64,000 nucleotides of DNA from positions 4,777,501-4,841,500 of the forward strand of contig OZ038464.1 in the NCBI GenBank assembly GCA_964036295.1. The letters run 5' to 3'. This document shows, in pieces, positions 30,667 through 43,281 of the stretch (the stretch's first letter is position 1; each line of letters begins with the position of its first letter). The stretch is from Plumapathes pennacea. Lineage: Eukaryota > Cnidaria > Anthozoa > Antipatharia > Myriopathidae. The position numbers and the translations under genes are program-made. The notes under the pieces were generated by a model, which saw only the letters and a program-made list of their open reading frames with translations, was not told the origin of the DNA and made no database searches.

Positions 30667-33600
30667 ATAGTTTTCAAATATTCCTTGAATTTGAGAAGAC
30701 AAGAACAGCAAAATGTGGATCAAAGACGAGTGAGGAGGATCGCAAAAGTTTGTTGTACATTCAGTCAAGGTTATCGTAATAATACCTTTGCGAGTGTCTG
30801 CCGCTGTAAAGCATTTGGAAAGGCTGTAGCATGGAAACCTTTACACTGTAGAAAGTATGGTTTTAAACAAACTTGCTTTCATAAAGAAAGACATTTTATA
30901 GCTTAGTTTTTAGCAGTGGAATTCAAGCGACAGTATAAAAATGATAATACTAAAAGTTTACAGGCCTTCACATTTTCGATAATTTCGGTGCTGGGTTTTG
31001 CCCTGTATTGAAATACTACATACAATTTGTGAAATCTCTTTCTATAAACTAATACAGTAAATCTCGTGGAGACCCACGTACAGTATTTATACGATTTATA
31101 CGATGGCCGTTGTACGTACTGGTGATGCTGATCCGAACCGTTTGTATCGAAGTCAGAGCTGCGAATTTAGTAAATTTTATTAGAGTGAGATAAAAGCTAG
31201 AGTTGGTAATTTTAATCAAAGAACGACACATTCATTTCCTTTGAAGCAACGTTCATTTGACTTCTTCCTAGTTTAGCCAGTGAGGTAATGAGAATGTTGC
31301 TTCTTTTTATATCACACTTTCAAAATTTTGCTTTCCATAATTATTCTGTGTGGTTCATTGACTAACATACATGTATGTATGTGGACAATATTGTCTCTCA
31401 TAACAGATTGCTGTTGACCGTGCAAATGTAACGCTGGAATTTTTGTGAACCCAGACCACAGATCTGCAAAAAGAAGAAATGCTGGATATTGCTGGGCAAG
31501 CCCAATCTGTCGCAACTGCTACAGCTAACCAACAAGACAAGACAACTTCATTCCTTGTGTCAATGAATTTCCAGCTGTATACAGCAGTCCCAGTATCTTA
31601 AGCAGCCACGTTGTGGGTTCTGTGTCCTGGTCATGGACTTTGCAGTGCAAAGTAAGTGTCATGTTCTGAGAAGTACAGAGTTAGAAATGGATCCTTTCTA
31701 ACATTTGCATCATTACATCATGCAGCCATTTTCACACTTCATGCACAGTTCGCGAAGTGCAGATGTTCTGGTAGGCCACTTGTTATAAAACTTGGCGAGC
31801 AAAGTGGAAAACTACTTCTTTGGTCATAATGCAATCAAAGCCCGCTATTTTGAAGTCTCACAGGGCATGAAAAAAAGGCCGAAATAGTGGAGTTTCAAAA
31901 TAACCAGGCTATAGTTAAGCTAATCCAAGGAGATTTGGCTTGACTTCAAGTTCAACATGTAGAAACAAAACCAAGCTCAGCAGAGATATTTTAGACTCTT
32001 TTACGTTAGGAGTAAAAAGTGCTGACACAAAGTAATACAGAGATAATTTTACAGAGAAATTATTTTGCAGCTTTTTGCAGCTACAGTATATGTTATATAG
32101 GTAGTGTTGTTCTAAGTTGACCTCTGCAATATTATCAACAGAACAAGAATTGGCAATTTTGTGCCCCACTACCCACTGCGGCCACTTGCAAATTGAGAAG
32201 AAATTGACTTTTTAGCAGTCGGATACTGTAGCCTGGTATTGAGTGAGTTGACTCTGGTCAGTTCACAGTTAGTACAGGACGTGAAACTTGTATTGAGCAG
32301 ATTCCCTATTAATGGACACTCTCTATTAAACAGACACCAGCTCGGCCAGTCCCAAAGTTTTCTTTGCATGTTTACTGTAAAACAAACCTGTTTTCAATGG
32401 ACACCTATTTTAGCAGACACGGACACCAAAATTGAGCAATAATTATTTTGTTACTCAAGACCTACAGTATATTAGGGGACATTTTGAATATTTTTAGAGT
32501 GTATTTTTATTAGATTGTGAGATTACTGTCCAACTTGCCTCTTGCAAAAGATTGGTGATAAATTATGTCAAACAGCAATCAACGATCAAGGGGCACCTCA
32601 CTCGTTTCTCTGGCTATCATGACACAATTTGTCAGAACCTGTATTAAACAGACACTAGCTAGGGTCCCAAGGGTGTTTGCTTAATACAAGTTCACTTTGA
32701 TATAATGTAATCATGTAGATTTTTGATGGGAACATTTGAGCTGAACTTATTTTAAAGTTTTATAACAGGAGTAAGAGGTATCCTCTACTTCACTACAGAA
32801 GCATATAATCAACATTTTGTATCACAGAAGGCAAAATGTAAGATTGACTTTGTTGATCAGGAATCATTAGCTGCATTACTGTTCATATGCACATGCTGTA
32901 ATACTGTTTCATTGTTGTTTCTTGCATGACAGTGAACTAGAATGGATTGTTGGACAGTGTTAATACAGCAAAACACAGCTATCTCAAAACTCTCAAATAG
33001 TTTGAGATAGTGGGGATCGAAATAGCGGGGTTTTACCAAAGGGAAATTTCTACCAATCTCTTTACCGATGGAAATAGCTAATTCTAAATTGGTGCAAAAT
33101 TGTTGTTGTTGGAAATCAGATTCTGCTTGAGATAGCGGTGAGTTTGAGATAACCGAGTTGGAGATAGTGATGTTCTACTGTATATTTCTCTTGAAGTCAT
33201 AAATAAACAACAAAGATTTTAGTAATCTGTCTGCTGTCTGTGTGTTGTGAGAATAAAAAAATTGAAAATATGACAAAGGGATTTTTTTAGTTAGATAGCG
33301 GTGACCCTCAAAGAGGAGGAGGGGGAGGCACTTCTTATGATTGGCCACGGTATATGGAGGCTCCACCCAAAAACAGAGGGGGGGGAGCTTTTCAAGCCTC
33401 GAGCATAAAATAGATATACAAAAACGAAACTTTTTGGTGTTTTAAAGGGTCGGTAAGAACATTAGTGGCCCGTTTGAAAACATTGCTCCAATGCATCCAA
33501 CATCTCCCCTCCCCCCCCCCCCCCCACCCTCCTGGGAACGCCGGCGCGCATATCACTTGAATCCCCTTTTTAGGATGTGACTTCTTCGAATAAATGCCAC

Positions 33601-34300
33601 ACGTGCTCATTTTGTATTCATAAACAGCTCTGTTCGCCAGCTTCGCCTGAGCTGAGATGTTGAGTGGCTTATAATATTTTAACAACGTTTTCTCTAATTC
33701 AAAGCCATTGACAGTGGCTTGAAATACATGTGGAAGGAGTTTGACACAAAACTGTGAGATATATTTCGAAAAATGTTTGAAAACGGAGCATTGGAGATTT
33801 AAGCACGTCTTCGAGCACTATCATATTTACAGGACGAGTGAATACTTTTAAACGGTCCGCACGATGAGAAAGTATTGAAAAGACTTCACCCTGAAATTTG
33901 AGTTTGTGGCTTGTTTTGTCAAAGAGCATCAGGTACAATAAATTTAAATAAAACTTCATGGCAAAATTTAGATGGCCCTATTACCTCCGCTCTTCTGCTC
34001 CGACGAATTTGCTTAAACTCGGCCTTGAGGTATGTATTAAGTCAGTATGGCTGATTCCAGAAATTTAACAAAATTATACCAGCAAATTTTTTCACTAGGT
34101 ACGATTTTGTTCAAATATAATATTGTCCACTTAAGCTATGATATCACTAAAAATATGTTACACAGTTAAATCGAATTCCATCAAACCATTGCTGATTGAT
34201 AGCTGCAGCTTTTCTCGAAGTTTTATAGGAATCGCATTAAAGCCAAAAAAAGTTATGATCCAAAGTTTGTGAAGGACGAGTGCACCTGAAATTTCAACGG
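30667..34300. other. Spacer downstream of NLR gene 1, repeat fragments only
   Basis: No supportable gene. Fragments of dispersed elements are visible: TATTAAACAGACAC motifs near 32,325 and 32,641 with AATGGACAC motifs between them, and gagatag/GGGGTT scraps at 31,845-31,905 and 33,000-33,180 resembling pogo-like ends. A C-run lies at 33,508-33,525. No polyadenylation signal lies close to the NLR stop; AATAAA first appears near 33,196 and 33,250. The unit-2 equivalent is outside the window. Confidence 0.45.
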
Positions 34301-34326
34301 AGCCAGGGTTCTACCAAATGTGTTAA

Positions 34327-34517
34327 CTCTTACACTCTCAAGTGAACAACCTCAATTTTCTCCTTCAGTTTCTCACTAGACATATATCATACTGAAAGGA
34401 GAACTTGGCTTTTGATGGCTTGCACAGATGAAAGATGATTGAAATAATAATTCTCGGTACTTAACTTATACAGTAAAAGTTGGGAGAATCCGCATTTTGA
34501 GCTTGAGAGTGAAAAGA
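34327..34517. mobile_element. piggyBac-type MITE at the unit 1 / unit 2 boundary
   Basis: Flanking TTAA occurs at 34,323-34,326 and 34,518-34,521. The termini are CTCTTACACTCTCAAG and CTTGAGAGTGAAAAGA, more diverged than in the other copies. It lies immediately before the region matching the window start, that is, at the junction of the two large units. Confidence 0.7.
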
Positions 34518-35555
34518 TTAATTTGTCCGCGTTAAACTGATTTGGCTTCAGTGTTTCAGGTCAGCTGAAATTGTCTTCTTCATCAAACGGCGATTCCTCT
34601 GTAACATAACCGATGAGGGATCGTGAGGCTTTGATTGTCGTCTATCTCTTGCGCAAATGATACTTATACTGAGTGTGGCGTCATGCACCCCATAAACATA
34701 GCAATAGGATTAAAACGGCCACTTGTTTACACATTTTCCCGTCCATTTCATCTACTCCAATGCTGAATTGTTTCCTCATTTGCTGCACTTTGTGAGTCTA
34801 TCTCGTGTACTATAATTTGTTTCTATTTTATTGTCCATTACAGCACCTTCTGACTCTGTCTCGTGTCTTTACTGTTTCTCTATCATCAGCATTTTTAGCA
34901 ATCTACATTAATTTCCACGCCCTCGTATGTAGTCATACGCCCCCCAAAAGAAAGCTAGAAGTTGAAAGTCTTGGCCCGTCAAGCTTGGATGCGCGCGCAA
35001 CCTTGAGATTGAATATGAACTAGTGCGCGGCATCCCACCTGAACAATGTTTAGAAAACCTATCGGTGCAACTGAACCACAAGTGGCTAGCTAATTTCATT
35101 GCGTTTTTTTTAAAATGTCCAGTATTAATGTGCAGCTTCTAATACAATAGTTCAGTCAAAAGAGTTCCAACTTTTGGCGGCACGATAAAAGAATTCCCCC
35201 AGTTGCGCTTGGGAGATTCGGCACCTTATAAGGTCATTGTTATTTACTCTGTGTATAGTCAAGCGACCGTGGGTACGGTATCACGGCTTGACAACTCTTA
35301 CTACTTATAAATAGTTCACTATTAAACCATTCAAACATTTTTGCATCATAGTAAAGGTCATGGTATAAAAGGAGGTCAACCATGCTCGTGAGGATCAGAT
35401 ACCCTGGGTGCCAGAGGTTTCTCGCTCTCGGAAGCTCCGGCCTCGCCTCCGCATCCCTCCTCCGCCCGTGGTTTCGCCCCCATCCCTACGCGGCCGCGCA
35501 GCTCGGAGCTTCCGAGAACGAAAAACTCGGATATCTCGAAGTCCTCGCAATAAAC

Positions 35556-35662
35556 TTGGTATAAAATTACCTTTAGTGAGAACCCCGCTATCTCAATTCT
35601 CCACTGTCTCGAACTATTTCTCGCTTCCCTTGAGAGTTCGAGATACCGGGGTTCTACTGTAA
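35556..35662. mobile_element. Unit-2 copy of the CCCCGCTATCTC inverted-repeat relic
   Basis: It has the same inverted arms as the element at 881-985 in unit 1, with a few substitutions. It was carried along by the segmental duplication rather than inserted independently, since the flanks also match. Confidence 0.3.
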
Positions 35663-35959
35663 TTATAATTTGCAAATATTCTGTATGGCAGTACCAGATT
35701 AATAAAAAAAGTTGAACAATAAAAAATAAATATACTAGCGAAAAATAGGATAAATTTATCAAACAGGTGGAATGGCGTACTAGGTTTGTCTGGTATAAGG
35801 TAGACACTATGAAGCACATAGTTCATAGTTCATAGTTCATTTTATTTCCACCTCAAAGTACCATTTACAATTACAGTTAAACCATTTCTGTGGTGGCTTA
35901 CCAGCAAAAAACCTATCAAAGTTAAGAAGCGCTGGCAAGCCAATCCTTACAAGAAACAA

Positions 35960-36215
35960 ATCTATTTACATTGAATACTGTAGAATATGTGGAACTAAAT
36001 AGTAATGTACATCATCATAAATTGGACTAGATTAATAATATTGATGAGACAACTTATTCATCAATATTATCTATCGATTGATCCTATAATGTGCGGACAT
36101 TATTGTATGGAGAGGAGAATTTTTTTTTTTACGGAATATTGATATAGAAGGAGATTGTTTAATTTCTAGAGGCAAGGAATTCCAAACTTTACTGGCAGAA
36201 AACCTGACACTAAAC
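35960..36215 (-). mobile_element. Remnant of the same LINE in unit 2, internally deleted
   Basis: The block 36,149-36,215 matches unit-1 sequence around 1,290-1,360 and then jumps to sequence matching unit 1 near 1,820, so roughly 450 bp of the LINE fragment is missing. Sequence at 35,960-36,148 has no counterpart at that place in unit 1 and may be 3' LINE sequence or unrelated insertion. No coding capacity remains. Confidence 0.45.
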
Positions 36216-36623
36216 ATGTGCAAGAAGGGATTGAATGAAGAAGCTCATATCAAACCTATCGAACCTTAAGAACAAATTTGGATTCGTTTCTTGCTGTACA
36301 ATCGGTGGTTTCCAGTTCCAATTTGTTATTGGAAAATATGTATGCTTTATATATTTTACACGATGGTGTTTGTTTGTTTGTTTGTTTTGTTGTTTAGTTC
36401 TGCATTACAAATTGTTAAAAAGGATTGCCTTTTTTCTTTAGGTGTAGATAATTTAGGATGAACTTCTTTTAACTGAAAGTGCACGAAAAAAATAAACCTG
36501 ATTAAATCTCGACCTCACTTTGGGACATATCGACAGTCTATTTAGCACAACGTTTCTTCTTACATGAAGTTCTTCTTGATGAAGCGTAAGGTTAAACGCT
36601 TTCGTCCTCACTAGTGATGCACT

Positions 36624-38531
36624 CATGAGGAGCTTTGAGCACTTTGAAAATTCGCTGCATGATGCCACCAAGGTGTTATAAAATGTCAACTGAAGTCGCT
36701 GCGGGATGCTACTAACGCGTTAATTCATGATGAATCAGCTGTCAATAAAGACCACAAATAGACCAAATATAGTTTATATTAACTTTACTTTACCAAATAC
36801 CGCGTCCAGAGCATTTGTTGTCACAAGAGTTCCTGCATGAGAGTGTGCAGTGATGGGTGATTTCGAAAGAGTATTTTCGGTTTTTGCTGTATTCCAGTAA
36901 GAACTGGTTTCCTTTGACCATTAGTGTAGTGGACGAAAATGTCGGCCACTGACTTCGCCAGGACTAAGAGTTTCAGTCACCGATAGCGCGAAACCAATGC
37001 GCTCCAAATCAAAGACGGAAAAGCTTGTTGTTGGAACGTCACTTGGAATGCTCCAAAAACAAAATTTGGAGGGTGGGTGAGTGATGCCTTTGATCAGAAG
37101 CCGTTCGAGCAGTCGATTTTGTCACTTGGCGGCAAAAGATGGAAAATGGCGCCAACGTGAACCGGCCGCCGTTAAGGAGAAATTTCGGAAACGCGCGCAG
37201 AGGTAATCAGCAGTTTGCAAACTCCTTGGAAGAACTCATCAATAAACGTGTGCTCAAGCAAATACTACGAGAGTTCTCTGCTAAAATTCGGACAATAAGA
37301 TCTGTACAAGTCACCAGATGGCGACAAATCAAGGTCTCACTGCGCCAGCTCCTTTCAGAGTAAAATTGGTCTGTTGTTGAAATCTCCGCTTAAACATATG
37401 GCATGCCGACGTACAGATATCCAGCCCTTTGACTTATTTACAACGTTGATAATTTTTCTGCTTCGACTTTCATCATTCCGATGATCGTGAAATAAAATAC
37501 GAGTACCCCCTTGGTGCTTTCTCAGGTGCTCCGCCCGAAAGCAGCAGAAGTTACCAGGTGATTCGCCCGTAAATCTGCGGGGGAAAGTATTTTATTTTCG
37601 GACAGTTGAAGTTATTCATTAGCGATATCTGTCGACAATATTTTAAACTCACCCGTGAAATAAAATTCAAGTACCCCCTTGGTGCTTTCTCAGGTGCTTC
37701 GCCCGAAAGCAGCAGAAGTTACCAGGTGATTCGCCCGTAAATCTGCGGGGGAAAGTATTTTATTTTCGGACAGTTGAAGTTATTCATTAGCGATATCTGT
37801 CGACAATATTTTAAACTCACCCGTGAAATAAAATTCAAGTACCCCCTTGGTGCTTTCTCAGGCGCTTCGCCCGAAAGCAGCAGAACTACCAGGTGACTCG
37901 CTCGTAAATCTGCGGGGGAAAGTATTTTATTCTCGAACCATCAAAGTTATTCAGTCAATATATCTCCAATAGGGTTTTAACTAAATCGTCCCAGCTATGA
38001 CCATGAAACAATCAGGTACGTCCACACGCCGCGGCGGGGCCCCTCCTTGAGCGGTCATTGCGTAAGAAATCCCCATAATCAGGGCAGTACAAATGTACAC
38101 ACAGAGATAAACAAAATTGCGTTTTTCAGTTGGTTGAAGCTCGTCGTGTTTGGCTCTTACAAATGACTTCAATATTCTGGGAATGGCAATATACGATCGT
38201 TTTTCTGTGCCGCCTTTTATCAAGTACGAGTTAACGCGCTCTTCTGCACGTATGCTGAGATGGACGACCGATGTGGGAAAAGTCTCTTTGGATTATTCTT
38301 AGCACCTTGAAGATGACAAATGTGCATTTTTTTAGTTGGCCTAAGCTCCTCATGTTCCTATTAAAAAGGTTCACCCGCTGGGTTTAGCTTTAATTGTGTA
38401 AAACATCTCCTTGGACAAAATCTCCGGCTCATGCTGAGACGGGGGCCGATGTGAGAAAAACCCCTTGGGACTATTTCTATCAACTTGAAGGTGATAGAAA
38501 TGCATTTTTTAGTTGGTCTAAGCTCCTCATG
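36624..38531. mobile_element. 1.9-kb unit-2-only insertion with 12-bp inverted ends
   Basis: Unit 1 reads continuously from GTGATGCACT to GATTGGTTGG near 3,400. Unit 2 has 1,908 bp between these flanks. The insert begins CATGAGGAGCTT and ends AAGCTCCTCATG, a perfect 12-bp inverted repeat at the exact borders, which suggests a DNA transposon or MITE-like element. A target-site duplication is not obvious. The last ~100 bp (38,431-38,531) recur at 38,252-38,354, a more diverged third copy lies near 38,130-38,160, and three 168-bp repeats lie at 37,487-37,980. I see no recognisable transposase. A 74-codon plus frame (37,139-37,363) and an 80-codon minus frame (37,981-38,223) are unassigned. Confidence 0.6.
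37487..37980. repeat. Three tandem 168-bp repeats
   Basis: The motif GTGAAATAAAAT starts units at 37,487, 37,655 and 37,823. Each then has a CCCCCTTGGTGCTTTCTCAG stretch, a CCCGAAAGCAGCAGAA stretch and GGGGGAAAGTATTTTATT. Units 1 and 2 are nearly identical; unit 3 is slightly diverged and its end decays. The array lies inside the unit-2-only insertion, a common arrangement for subterminal or internal repeats of non-autonomous elements. Confidence 0.85.
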
Positions 38532-39506
38532 GATTGGTTGGTTCAATTGCGTCATGTTGATTTCTGCTTGATTCTTCTTGGTTTTACAACAGAAAACAAG
38601 GGAAGACATTGCCCTTCTAAAATCCGCTATGATGGAGTGGAAGGACAGAAACGAGAGTAGGACGCGCCGAAAAAGTACGAATGTCATCACAGGAAGTATG
38701 TTGCAACCCAGAGAAGTAATAAGCTCTTTAAGTAGGTCTTGGTAGTGATTTGACGCAGTTGGAACGGTCGGAATATAGCGTAAATTCTCTCCAGAGAAAT
38801 TATAGTGAGCGTAAAGATCGAAGCAAGGCCAAGTGTCATGTCCACGATGACGAATGGATAACTGGACACCAGCAAAGCAAGGCGCAGTAAGTACATGGAG
38901 ATTGCTAACAATCCAACCAACAGATCAGTGACAGCCAAATTAATCAGGAAGATGTGGGCGCGCGCACGCTTAGCGACGGGAAGCCTCCTGAAGGAAGCGG
39001 TTGTCAGCGAGTTTGCTGTTACTATGGCAATGGCTGTCAATAGACCGCTGTCCATGACGTTTTTAGTAAGGTCTGGAGACTTGGTCGCACTGTGGACGAA
39101 AAGTTGTTCATCTTAGGAGCAGGATCAACTATTTTACAAAAAAGGATAGATTTTGGTGAATAAAATAGAATGGCGATTTGTCTGATCAACAGAATTGACT
39201 TGGAGTTTAAAAAATACATCCAAAAGTTTGCTGGACCAGGAAAGTCAGTGCATCGAATCCCATACTAGACTGTTGCGAGTTAAGTGAAACAATTGGCTGC
39301 AGGCAGATGATAATCGAGATTTACAAGTTAAATATATTTGCTGTTTTTTAGAAGACGCTTCCGTGCATGAAAACTGCAAAAATACGGTCAGTTGGTCAGC
39401 GTTCGTCGCCATATTACATCTTGTGCAAGCCTCGTTCTTCTTGTGCATAACTTATGTTATAGAAAATGCATTGAACTAGTTTATAGCTGAGTATCGAGTC
39501 CTTTAA

Positions 39507-39709
39507 CCCTTTCACTCCCATGTTCAAAATGCAGATTCTCCCAGGCTTTGAAGAAGAAAATGTATGAGTGATGTAGTGAGAATTGATAGTTTAATCAACT
39601 ATCAACTGAGCAAGGTATCAAAAGCCAAGTTCTCCTTACTGTATGATATATTTGTGCTGCCAAAACTGAAGGAGAAAATTGAACTTGATCACTCTTGGGA
39701 GTGAAAGGG
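39507..39709. mobile_element. piggyBac-type MITE, unit-2 copy of the 4.6-kb element
   Basis: It has TTAA at 39,503-39,506 and 39,710-39,713, termini CCCTTTCACTCCCATG and CTCTTGGGAGTGAAAGGG, and a core that is nearly identical to 4,637-4,839. It was carried by the segmental duplication. Confidence 0.8.
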
Positions 39710-40453
39710 TTAATATTAAATTATACAAGCATCCCTTGTAACCACACAAAAGTCTCTTAATTTTCTAATTTTTAAAATCTCTCTACTTATTTCCGACTCT
39801 AGGACCAATTCCCCCATGAAACCTGAAAGAATTATTATATTTTAGGTGTGCTCTTTTTTTTTTTTTGCAACAAGGTTATCTTTTCTTAATTTGCAGAATA
39901 ATTTTGCACAAAATCGATATGGCTGAATAAACCACGAATTTTAAATATATACCACAAATCACAATCGCCTAAATAGAACTACATGTAACTATGCCTTGGA
40001 GTTGAGAAAAAAAAAAGAAAAAAAAAAAACACAACAACTTCTTTTTAAAATACACACAACAGTAAACATTATCAAACCGATTGGCCGCATTGTATGGAAA
40101 TCAAAATTATATTCAATTCACGTCAAGGCTTCTGCGCGAAAACGGTCCAACTGCACTCCAAACAAATAATTATCTAAGATAATATACAACAGTCGGATTG
40201 AAAAACCGTCAAGGGAACTCGCTGAAGAAATACAGAACGTGCGTTAGCGACAGCCAACGAAGGGCACTCTTTGTCGACGACCATGTATCGAATGAAAATA
40301 ACCATATACCGAAAAGACGAGAGTGAAACTCAAATATTCTTTAAGAAAAAACACTTTACCATCCATCCTGCCGCGCTGTCCTGAAGTCGACCAAGTTGTG
40401 TTGAGAGTTTTCCCCAGGCCCTAGTTTACCTGCACTTATATTTACCACTATCC

Positions 40454-40477
40454 CCCCCCCCCCCCCCCCCCCCCCCA
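40454..40477. repeat. Poly-C tract, unit 2
   Basis: About 24 C residues where unit 1 has a shorter mixed C run (5,589-5,611). Such runs are prone to length error in assembly. Confidence 0.9.
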
Positions 40478-40537
40478 TTCCCCCCATATTGTACTCATTC
40501 TGATAATTTGATGCACTCATAGTTAACCGTTATGAAA

Positions 40538-40692
40538 TTCGAGTTTCCGACGCGAGGACTCGAAAAAATGGATCCGTATTGTACTCGGAGTTTCCGACAC
40601 GATAACTCGGAGAATTGAGTCCGTCCATCCACGCGAGGACTCGTAGAAGTGGACGCACTTGGAGTTTCCGACGCGAGGACTCGTAGAAGTTC
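40538..40692. repeat. Minisatellite with GAGTTTCCGACGCGAGGACTC core, unit 2
   Basis: It has the same core as 5,664-5,835, but one copy is truncated to ACGCGAGGACTCG, so the array is one partial repeat shorter. This fits replication slippage or unequal exchange after duplication. Confidence 0.7.
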
Positions 40693-40849
40693 GTTATTTA
40701 ACTATAAATACTTATAGTAGGGCCTGGAATCTGGCCAGCTTGACGTCATCACCTCGCCGAACTTGGCGTGTTTGTGCACCGGGAAAAACTGACTCGTGTA
40801 ACTAGAGTGATGAGTCAAACTGATCAGAGAGAAAAGCTCTTATATTTAC

Positions 40850-41260
40850 CTCACTCGTGGATAAATGCGGGCGGTTGATCGACGTGTCTTTCTGCTTTGG
40901 CTTTTTTGTGACGTTGCCGGGATGGAGGGCTTGCACGGACGGACGACTGGGCTGGTATTTTGGTCTCGTGTTGTCACTACATTCCATGTCATCTTCATTA
41001 GAATCCTGCGGATAGAAACCGGACACAAGAAAAACTATATTTAATATATACACGTTAATTGTTGAAAACAATAACAACAAAACACAAGAACGTAAACAAG
41101 AGTAAGAGGAGCAGGAGGCCCACAAGAAGAAAAAAATACGATTGAAAATTAGTGCCAAAAATATTTCTACCACGTCACGCTCACCTTGTACATAAACCAC
41201 ACAAACATAAAAGTTTGTTGAGTGGATAAAATCATTTTCTTTCCCCACTGGCAGCTGAAA
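40850..41260 (-). CDS. Possible exon pair of the same unidentified gene, unit 2 (frame altered)
   Basis: Exon a is 41,260-41,185 (acceptor TTTCTCAG, donor GTGAGC) and differs from unit 1 by few replacements. Exon b is 41,005-40,850 (156 bp, acceptor TCTATCCGCAG, donor GTAAAT). It has lost one base relative to unit 1 near its 5' edge, so a phase-1 join now meets a stop almost at once. An unspliced frame through both exons (171 codons, 40,802-41,317) is nonetheless open, including a hydrophobic stretch in the intervening part. Either this copy is broken or the other frame is the real one; sequence alone does not decide. Confidence 0.3.
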
Positions 41261-42563
41261 CTGAGAAAGAAAACGCAAGTGTTTTAAAACACAGTGTAAC
41301 CGAAAAATGCGGCACAAAACCGCAAACTAAGTATTAAAAATGCTCCAATGTCATGTGAGCTAAACATTTCTTTTTGCAGCATTAAAGGACTATGCTCGTG
41401 TTGCGTTAATCATGTTATCATCGATTTCTCAATAGAAACATAACTTGTTCGAAACATTATAGCCAGACTCTCCCCATAAATATTAGCTTTTGGTCGAACC
41501 AGTGTTTGTCAGCCAAAGTACGTTTTGAGTCAGCAAACATTCTTGCACAAAGAGAACTCTGGCATACAAAAATGACGACCAGACTTCGGCAGGGAACAAT
41601 GGCGCGGTTTCTCGGCAGCAAAATTCAGAGCTTGTGGAGAAGCCAGCTTCACAGATAATGCAATTTGAAAAGTTGATATTTTGGACAGAATAACGTTAAC
41701 AGTGTCAAAGTAAAACTAGGGAAACTCACCTCGGTGGCAAAGTTTGAATCGCCCGCGCTGCTCAGAAACATCTGCATCTTGTCGCTTGACTGAAGCGAAG
41801 GCAAGATAAAAAAATGTTGCCTTTCTTTGCTGGTGTGGCTTTGATTGGAGCTTCGTTAAAGCAGCTGTTCTGCTGGTGGCTTGAAGCTTCGTTCTTCGGC
41901 CATTGCGAAGTTGTTGACTTTCGACCTCATGGAATTAATGTGCAGAATATGCGAAACATTTGATTGGCAGTTTAACGCGAAGTGGCACGTGCAGCACGTG
42001 CGCTAGAAACTACAAAATGTGATGCTAACTTAATCCAATTTCTTTGTTGTTTCTGTGCATGTGCTGTGCATGGAGACTGGAGGCACTTGAAGAATGTTTA
42101 TACGGGGAGACTCCTCCCAGGCTTTGAACCCCCGCGACCCTTTGAAATACCAATCTGGCCTCGAATTAGTAACCGTTTTATAAACCTCTTCTAAAAAATT
42201 CCCCCTCATATTCCTTAAAACCGCATGCAGCTTGCTCGGGAACGCAGCGGCTTTTGCAAACTTCTTAATCGCTGGTTTCTTCACTTATATATCTGTTCCA
42301 GAGTCTGTTCTCGCTTTGTACATGGCGGCAATTGCAGCTGGTCCCCTGTTTGTATCGGATTTGTGTCGCTCGTCTTTTCTCAAGACGGTTTTGCCGTTGT
42401 TTACTTGTCTCGTTTTGTCCTTGATCTCTCCCTTCGCTTTTTAAGACGAGTTTTCTCGCTAGACTGTTACGTTCTGTGTTACCAGTTTTCAAATTTGTTT
42501 GTTTGCCAGCGCTGTACAATAGAATGTTTAAACCTTTTTCCTGGAGTCTATCAAATGTGTTAA

Positions 42564-42762
42564 ACCCTTACACTCCAAAGTTAGCAGCCTCAATTTCTCC
42601 TTTAGTTTCTCACAAGAAATATATCATACTTAAGGGAGAACCTGCCTCTTGATAACTTACTTAGATGGAAGCTGATTGAAACTTCAATTCTTTCTACATC
42701 CCTCATACACTTCTTTGTAAAAGATTGGGAGAATATACATTTTGGGCTTGGGAGTGAAAAGG
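42564..42762. mobile_element. piggyBac-type MITE, unit-2 copy of the 7.9-kb element
   Basis: It has TTAA at 42,560-42,563 and 42,763-42,766, termini ACCCTTACACTCCAAAG and GCTTGGGAGTGAAAAGG, and the same orientation as 7,928-8,128. Confidence 0.75.
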
Positions 42763-43281
42763 TTAATTTGTCTGTGTAAAACTGATTTGGCTTCAGTGTT
42801 TCATATCATTGTTGTTGCAGGTTAGTTGAAATCGTCTTCTTTATCAAACGGCTCTCCAAGAAATCTCAAAAATACTATTTTAGGCCTAAATAGCCGATAA
42901 TGGATCGTGACGATTTGATTGTCACCTTTTTTTTTTTTTCTTTTTTTTTGGCGCAAAATGATACTTATATTCTGAGTGAGGTCGCCCTATGAACAAAGCA
43001 ATTGGATTAAAACGGCTGCTTATGTTTACACTTTATTTTTGTTCATTTCCGTCCACTCCAATGCTGAAATATTTGCTCATTTCTATATTTTGTGAGTCTA
43101 TCTTATGTCTTTACTATTTCTCTATCCGAATATCTGCATTTCTAGTCATCTGTATTTTGTAATAAAGGCAAATTGATGACGATAACGAGAGCATAGCGGA
43201 CTTTTCGTCAGTCCTTACATAAAGGTGAACGTCCGGTAAACATTCAGAAACGATATGGTCTCGCGAATGAACTACTCTGAC

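Larger units (their letters stand above)
1..34300. repeat. Unit 1 of a two-copy tandem segmental duplication
   Basis: The window start matches sequence from about 34,675 onward, and the same order of GPCR relic, minus-strand exons, leader-like block and NLR gene appears twice. The coordinate offset between copies is about 34.67 kb at the left end, 34.87 kb around 4-6 kb, 33.48 kb at the first NLR exon and 33.46 kb at the NACHT exon. The drift marks indels, the largest lying in 1.3-3.1 kb and 9-16 kb. Unit 1 contains about 4.5 kb (roughly 9,535-14,030) and about 1.1 kb (roughly 2,005-3,135) that unit 2 lacks. The left border is outside the window. Confidence 0.9.
36515..39111 (-). pseudogene. 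Rhodopsin-like GPCR pseudogene, unit 2, deleted and split by insertion
   Basis: Start ATG is at about 39,111 on the minus strand. TM1-TM4 read better than in unit 1: the frame at 38,687-39,055 includes the TM2 motif NLAVTDLLVGLLAI and TM3 LERIYAIFRPF, both uninterrupted. About 300 bp corresponding to TM5-TM7 are gone. The join falls near 38,620-38,640, where unit 1 sequence from about 3,496 to 3,795 is missing. The C-terminal tail is further split by a 1.9-kb insertion (36,624-38,531), leaving its last part at about 36,515-36,623. No functional receptor is possible. Confidence 0.8.

Noticed and set aside
33392-33685. 97-codon minus ORF with a glycine-rich stretch
   Set aside because: The glycine run is the complement of the C-run at 33,508-33,525; the rest is unremarkable.
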